Source of the DNA: CAZOVK01 sp964583165
GTDB lineage: Bacteria > Bacillota > Clostridia > Lachnospirales > WRAX01
Length of the DNA stretch: 17,739 nt
Assembly: GCA_964583165.1 (NCBI GenBank)
Contig: CAZOVK010000047.1
Span: forward strand, 1-17,739
Direction of reading: 5' to 3'
Position 1 is the stretch's first letter; each line of letters begins with the position of its first letter. A program made the position numbers and the translations under genes. The notes beneath the pieces are model-generated. The model was given only the letters and a program-made list of their open reading frames with translations, had not been told where the DNA came from and did not search any database. Shown piece after piece: positions 14,042-17,739 of this stretch.

Positions 14042-14884
14042 TTAATTGTTGCTGTGAAGCTTAGGGCTAAGTATGCGATTCAGCCCGTCGCCGATGAGGA
14101 AGAACGTCAACACGGCGAACACCGTCGCAAGCCCCGAGAATGTGGCAATCCACCAGCTCCCTGGGAGATAACCCTTGCCGTAGTTGATAATCTGCCCCCA
14201 ACTGATGATGTTGGGGTCACCCAAGCCTAAAAAGCTCAGTGATGCTTCTGTCAAAATCGCGCCCGCCACGCCCATTGTCGTGTTTGCGACAATCGGGAAG
14301 ATACCGTTCGGGATAATGTGCTTGAACAGGATAGCGAATTGTGATTCACCAATCGCCGTTGCGGACTTCACAAATGTCCGCTCGCGCAGTGAAATGGCCT
14401 GTGCTCTCATCAAACGCGCGTTACCGGGCCAACTGGTCAAGCCTATAACAATCATTACATTCAGCATGGAACTGCCGAACAATGCTACTATTATCAATAT
14501 CAGGAAAAACGTAGGTGTCATATAGAACAAATTGATTATGCCGACAATAATCTGGTCAACCTTGCCGCCGAAATACCCAGATACACCACCGACAAGCGTA
14601 CCGATAATGCCGGAGATGAGCGCGGCCGTAAAGCCGATTTGAAGCGAGGTTGACGCTCCGTACAGAAGCATACTATACATATCGCGACCAAGGTGGTCAG
14701 TACCGAGTAAATACTGTGCGGACGGCGGTTGGAGCATATCGTCGTTGAGTTTCTTAGGGTCATGTGTCGCCAGAATCGGCGCGGCTATAGAAATAAGTAG
14801 CAGCAACACGAAAAGTATGATGCCCGTGCGCAATTGACCGATTGAGAAGGCGAGTTTTAGCCCTGAAAGGATTTTTTTCTTCAT
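14042..14884 (-). CDS. Peptide ABC transporter permease, DppC/OppC type
   Basis: This 280-residue integral membrane protein forms half of the channel. The N-terminal membrane helix is at about 22-40, followed by LGTDHLGRDMYS (60-71), the hallmark of DppC-type permeases, and further hydrophobic spans at about 83-105, 113-137, 197-217 and 245-266. The cytoplasmic coupling loop for the ATPase is around 164-192 (A-AIGES...IIPN), matching the EAA motif. ATG 14884 follows GGAGGT. It lies 12 bases after the partner permease gene (its stop to this start). Confidence 0.96.
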   Translation of the reverse strand: MKKKILSGLKLAFSIGQLRTGIILFVLLLLISIAAPILATHDPKKLNDDMLQPPSAQYLLGTDHLGRDMYSMLLYGASTSLQIGFTAALISGIIGTLVGGVSGYFGGKVDQIIVGIINLFYMTPTFFLILIIVALFGSSMLNVMIVIGLTSWPGNARLMRAQAISLRERTFVKSATAIGESQFAILFKHIIPNGIFPIVANTTMGVAGAILTEASLSFLGLGDPNIISWGQIINYGKGYLPGSWWIATFSGLATVFAVLTFFLIGDGLNRILSPKLHSNN

Positions 14885-14896
14885 TATGTACCTCCC

Positions 14897-15862
14897 CTAC
14901 TTCAACCGTATGCGCGGGTCAACGGCGGCGTATACCAAGTCAATCAAAACCATCATTGCCGCGACACTCACGGAGATAATCAAATATACGCCCGTAAGAA
15001 CCGGGTAATCACGGCGCATGATTGCGTTCATGATGACGCGCCCCATGCCCGGCCATGCGAATACCGTTTCAATAAGCACGACGCCGCTAATCATATACGC
15101 CAAGGTCATTGAGAAAATCGTAATTGTGGGCAGAATGGCGTTTTTGAGGACGTAATTCATGAAAATCTTGTTGTCCTTCATGCCCGTCGCGCGGAATGTC
15201 GTGATAAAGTCCTCACTCATAACCTGTAACACCGACGCACGCGCTATGCGGAAGTAACCCGGAATCTGAATGAGCATGAGTGTTCCCGCTGGTAGAATGA
15301 GGTGAATAGCCACGTCCACTACATACGCGAAACCCTTGTAACCTGCGCGAAGGTCTATCATGCCGGCTGTCGGTAATACTTTGAGCCATGACGCGAAAAT
15401 CAGAATCATCATAAGCCCGAGCCAAAATCCCGGTGTTGCGTCAAACAAATACGAGAACGAACACATGAACCTGTCAAACGCCGAATTATTCTTACGCGCC
15501 GCCACCACGCCCATAAGCGTGCCGATAATGAGCGCCAGAATCGAGCCTGTCATGGCGAGCAAGAACGTTGGCCCAACCTTCCCGAGAATCAGTGTTAATA
15601 CAGGTTCGCCGCTTAGGTAGGAGAACCCCAAATCACCTTTCACAAGGTTCATCAAATACGCGCCGAACTGGACGTAAATTGGTTGGTTCAGCCCGTACTT
15701 CTCAGTGAGCATCGCTATCATTTCGGGGTTGGGGTTATCGTTCCCCGCGAGTATCTTGACCGGGTCGCCCGGCGCAACGCGCACCAGCACGAAGTTGACG
15801 GTCAACGATACCAAAACAGCGACTAACCCAACCAGCGCGCGTTTTGCTACATACTTTAACAT
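14897..15862 (-). CDS. Peptide ABC transporter permease, DppB/OppB type
   Basis: This 321-residue membrane protein is the first gene of the operon and forms the other half of the channel. A membrane helix at about 7-28 leads to RVAPGDPV (28-35), typical of DppB; the EAA-type coupling loop is around FRATGMKD (223-230) to ILP, and the C-terminus reads YAAVDPRIRLK as in most of the family. The longest frame starts at a GTG at 15868, but GAGGG (15874-15870) abuts that codon; the ATG at 15862 is correctly spaced (7 bases) and is my choice. It is read from the promoter at 15918-15946. Confidence 0.96.
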   Translation of the reverse strand: MLKYVAKRALVGLVAVLVSLTVNFVLVRVAPGDPVKILAGNDNPNPEMIAMLTEKYGLNQPIYVQFGAYLMNLVKGDLGFSYLSGEPVLTLILGKVGPTFLLAMTGSILALIIGTLMGVVAARKNNSAFDRFMCSFSYLFDATPGFWLGLMMILIFASWLKVLPTAGMIDLRAGYKGFAYVVDVAIHLILPAGTLMLIQIPGYFRIARASVLQVMSEDFITTFRATGMKDNKIFMNYVLKNAILPTITIFSMTLAYMISGVVLIETVFAWPGMGRVIMNAIMRRDYPVLTGVYLIISVSVAAMMVLIDLVYAAVDPRIRLK

Positions 15863-15869
15863 ACGCACT

Positions 15870-15874
15870 CCCTC
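15870..15874 (-). promoter_or_regulatory. Ribosome binding site that sets the DppB start
   Basis: GAGGG lies 7 bases before ATG 15862 but directly against GTG 15868, so the ATG is the likely start. Confidence 0.7.
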
Positions 15875-15902
15875 AAGTTAGACATATTATGCAATTACAA
15901 GA

Positions 15903-15914
15903 TGAATATATTCA
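15903..15914. promoter_or_regulatory. Perfect 12-base palindrome at the transporter transcription start
   Basis: TGAATATATTCA is self-complementary over its full length and sits just downstream of the -10 box of the transporter promoter, over the expected start of transcription. A repressor bound here would block the operon. It is AT-rich, so chance occurrence is possible. Confidence 0.4.
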
Positions 15915-15917
15915 CAT

Positions 15918-15946
15918 ATATTACAGTAATTTTACAAATGTGTCAA
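15918..15946 (-). promoter_or_regulatory. Promoter of the peptide transporter-peptidase operon
   Basis: Minus-strand perfect -35 TTGACA (15946-15941) and -10 TAATAT (15923-15918, 4 of 6) with a 17-base spacer, leaving a leader of roughly 50 bases before ATG 15862. A TGTGT-CA-ACACA inverted repeat (15939-15950) overlaps the -35 box. Confidence 0.75.
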
Positions 15947-15948
15947 CA

Positions 15949-15959
15949 CAAAATTTTTG
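15949..15959. promoter_or_regulatory. Candidate operator, copy 1 (CAAAANTTTTG)
   Basis: CAAAA-T-TTTTG, a perfect inverted repeat about a central base, lies immediately upstream of the transporter -35 box. The same palindrome recurs 18 bases away. It is a reasonable site for the divergently transcribed TetR-family protein. Confidence 0.45.
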
Positions 15960-15966
15960 CCATAGA

Positions 15967-15977
15967 CAAAACTTTTG
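15967..15977. promoter_or_regulatory. Candidate operator, copy 2 (CAAAANTTTTG)
   Basis: CAAAA-C-TTTTG has the same arms as copy 1 and overlaps the first bases of the regulator's -35 box (15975-15980), so binding here would repress the regulator itself. Confidence 0.45.
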
Positions 15978-16003
15978 ACAAATCGTATATGTTGTATTAT
16001 ACT
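15975..16003 (+). promoter_or_regulatory. Promoter of the TetR-family gene
   Basis: A perfect -35 TTGACA (15975-15980) and a -10 TATACT (15998-16003, 5 of 6) are 17 bases apart. The promoter points away from the transporter promoter, and their -35 boxes are 28 bases apart. Confidence 0.85.
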
Positions 16004-16056
16004 GGTCTGATATTAGAATCGAATGTCATCCATACATAGATAATACGGAGGTTTTC

Positions 16057-16677
16057 ATGCCAAAGACGACGTTTTTCAGGCTTTCGCCCGAAAAAAAGAA
16101 CAGAATTATAGACGCAGCGATTTCTGAATTTTCAGAACATTCATATGACAACACAAGCATACACAGGATAGTGGCCGGCGCTGAAATCTCAACCGGCAGT
16201 TTCTACCAATATTTCGAGAACAAGAAAGACCTATATTTCTATATCCTCTCAATGTATCTGAAAAAGCTCGAGGGTTATCTTCGCGAGCACGGCGAAAAGA
16301 TTGATTTGTTTGAACAAAACCGTGGCCAAAGCGCACTGTCAGAGTTTCAGGCACAAAGCACAGACGACCATTTCGCACAGATTTTTATGGACAGCCTGAA
16401 TTTCGCGCCCCTCAGCATTCGCCGTGACTGGCTTTATGACGTGATTATCGGCGAGAAACATTTCGACATGTATGACACCAAGTTTCTGGATAATCCCGAG
16501 GTTGATGACGACTTGCGCGAAAACAGATATGCCGTTCTTTCACTGCTTATGAGTTTAACGACTGTAACGGGACTTTTTGAGTCAAGACATGACAAAGAAG
16601 CCTATGACAAACTGTTCTTCATGCTCCTTGATGTAGTGATTGCGGGTATTAAGCATTACAAAAAACCCACAGTTTAG
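16057..16677 (+). CDS. TetR/AcrR-family transcriptional regulator, probable repressor of the peptide operon
   Basis: This 206-residue protein has the N-terminal DNA-binding domain of the TetR family at about 10-58: KKNRIIDAAISEFSEHSYDN, then the recognition part GAEISTGSFYQYFENKKDL. The remaining helical domain should bind an effector and form the dimer, but it is not conserved enough to name a ligand. ATG 16057 follows GGAGG (16047-16051). The gene is divergent from the transporter operon, with both promoters and two matching palindromes in the 194-base gap, so control of that operon and of itself is likely. Its stop is a single base from the stop of the converging cupin gene. Confidence 0.92.
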   Translation: MPKTTFFRLSPEKKNRIIDAAISEFSEHSYDNTSIHRIVAGAEISTGSFYQYFENKKDLYFYILSMYLKKLEGYLREHGEKIDLFEQNRGQSALSEFQAQSTDDHFAQIFMDSLNFAPLSIRRDWLYDVIIGEKHFDMYDTKFLDNPEVDDDLRENRYAVLSLLMSLTTVTGLFESRHDKEAYDKLFFMLLDVVIAGIKHYKKPTV

Positions 16678-16678
16678 C

Positions 16679-16975
16679 TCAAAAGAACACACATAACCAC
16701 ACACAGGCGGGTTTGGCAGACGTATACGCCACGCGATGTACTCTATGAGGCACGATAACGAGCGTATCGCCCGCGTGAAGCTCTACGCGTGAACCATCAT
16801 CATACTCAATCACGGCAAAACCGCTCAACAGCGCCACAAACTCCGTTTCGTTCTGGTCATACCAACCAGTTGTCTGCCCCTTCGAGATAATGCGCTCAAT
16901 ACGGACGTTCTCTTTCTTACATAAAATTTCGGTGATTTCTTCATCAATACGCGCGGGAATATCAAAGAGATTCAT
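16679..16975 (-). CDS. Small single-domain cupin protein
   Basis: This 98-residue protein folds as one cupin barrel. The two motifs are visible: GWYDQNETEFVALLSG (37-52), in which E45 and G52 fit but the usual His-X-His is replaced by Tyr-Asp-Gln, and AGDTLVIVPHRVHRV (68-82) with His80 kept. Metal binding is therefore uncertain; the same WYDQ-E form occurs in a known group of small bacterial cupins of unknown function, so the change is inherited. The ATG at 16975 overlaps the stop of the alarmone synthetase by 4 bases (ATGA), so translation is probably coupled. It converges with the TetR gene with one base between stops and no terminator. Confidence 0.88.
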   Translation of the reverse strand: MNLFDIPARIDEEITEILCKKENVRIERIISKGQTTGWYDQNETEFVALLSGFAVIEYDDGSRVELHAGDTLVIVPHRVHRVAYTSAKPACVWLCVFF

Positions 16976-17739
16976 TTGAATTCCCCTGCTACAGCGCGTT
17001 TTCCTTGCGGGTTAATGGCCGATAAATCCTGCGTCATCATATGGAGTTTACGGTTTAGCTCCATCAGACCGTTCAAATCACCTTTGTCATAGAGGTCGAA
17101 GAAGTTCTTGTTTAGTTCAGCCGCCGCGTCGAATTGCGCGGTGTAGTATAACACCTGTAACTTCGACAAAATCTCGTCAACCGTGCGGTTTTTCTCGTCA
17201 GACACATTCTGCATGTCCATCAGCTCGTCGCGTATCTGACTCATCTCTGAATCTAGCCGTGAACATGCGTCGGCGCAACTAATAAGCCGCGTCGTCAGAT
17301 ACTCGGGCAACATGTCTTTATACTTATAGCGCAACGAATGTTCAACCGTCGCCCAGAAATTCATAGCAAGCGTCCGTATCTGAATTTCACACTTGACCTT
17401 CTTATAACCCGCCGCTGAAAAGACGGGGTAACGCACAATCAAATGGTAGGAACGATAACCGCTGACCTTGGGCTTCGACACATAGTCGCGGTGGGTGATA
17501 ATCTCCAAATCCACACCGTCACGCGCTCTTATCATGTCCAGAACCTTATAGATGTCCTCAACAAAGCGGCATATTATGCGTATGCCCGCGATGTCGTCTA
17601 TGGAGTCCTCAATTTGGCGCGTCTGTATTTGCTTGCGGCGTGCCTTTTCCATAATACCGGAAATCTTCTTCACGCGCCCCTCAACGCTCTCAATCGGCGA
17701 CGGCATGTTGAGCCGCCGATAGCTCAAATCAAGGTTCTG
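16972..17739 (-). CDS. Small alarmone synthetase, (p)ppGpp synthetase domain (RelP/RelQ type), 5' end outside window
   Basis: The enzyme transfers pyrophosphate from ATP to GDP or GTP to make (p)ppGpp, the stringent-response signal. The 255 visible residues contain SPIESVEGRVKKISGIMEKA, then DDIAGIRIICRF, KVSGYRSYH (ATP-binding loop) and EIQIRTLAMNFWATVEHSLR, in the order of the RelA_SpoT synthetase fold. No hydrolase (HD), TGS or ACT domain is seen, so it is a small synthetase rather than full-length Rel. A TTG at 17727 could start translation, but the frame is open to the edge and the family's N-terminal helix is missing, so the true start is outside. The C-terminal part (about 175-240) looks helical. 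It forms an overlapping pair with the cupin gene. Confidence 0.92.
   Translation of the reverse strand, partial: QNLDLSYRRLNMPSPIESVEGRVKKISGIMEKARRKQIQTRQIEDSIDDIAGIRIICRFVEDIYKVLDMIRARDGVDLEIITHRDYVSKPKVSGYRSYHLIVRYPVFSAAGYKKVKCEIQIRTLAMNFWATVEHSLRYKYKDMLPEYLTTRLISCADACSRLDSEMSQIRDELMDMQNVSDEKNRTVDEILSKLQVLYYTAQFDAAAELNKNFFDLYDKGDLNGLMELNRKLHMMTQDLSAINPQGKRAVAGEFK

Overview
The window looks like a piece of the chromosome of an anaerobic Clostridia-type Firmicute of moderate GC content. The evidence is: strong GGAGG-type ribosome binding sites, frequent GTG and TTG starts, consensus TTGACA/TATAAT promoters with 17-base spacers, the rplM-rpsI pair, two aldo/keto reductases with ferredoxin-like cysteine clusters, and a small-alarmone-synthetase of the kind common in Clostridia. 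The species cannot be named from this sequence alone. I see no phage, transposon, CRISPR array, tRNA or rRNA.

Left part (1-4171, minus strand): a promoter and the first 18 codons of a gene that leaves the window; an asparaginase gene followed 16 bases later by an RluB/RsuA-type rRNA pseudouridine synthase; an Fe-S aldo/keto reductase ending in a clear terminator; and glyceraldehyde-3-phosphate dehydrogenase (gap) with its own promoter. Middle (4227-7150, plus strand): a decayed CPBP-family membrane protease gene that keeps its promoter but has lost the catalytic EExxxR segment; then rplM-rpsI with promoter, leader and terminator; then a second, divergent Fe-S aldo/keto reductase that ends at a terminator shared with the converging S9 peptidase gene.

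Right part (7159-16677): the most coherent functional unit. A minus-strand operon reads two permeases (DppB/DppC type), two ATPases (DppD/DppF type), an M14-type metallocarboxypeptidase, a lipoprotein peptide-binding protein, an intrinsic terminator, and an S9 prolyl-oligopeptidase-like peptidase. A divergent TetR-family regulator sits upstream, and the 194-base intergenic region holds two face-away promoters with two tandem copies of an 11-base palindrome (CAAAANTTTTG) between them. I read this as a regulated peptide import-and-digestion module: both peptidases lack signal peptides, so they should act on peptides after import. The terminator before the last gene would make peptidase expression depend on readthrough.

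Right edge (16679-17739, minus strand): a (p)ppGpp synthetase of the RelP/RelQ type, cut by the window edge, overlaps by 4 bases with a small cupin gene, which converges on the TetR gene with a single base between the stop codons.

Several starts were revised from the reading frame's longest form because the ribosome binding site lies inside it: the DppF-type ATPase (TTG at 13065), the DppB-type permease (ATG at 15862), and possibly the first aldo/keto reductase (TTG at 3023).
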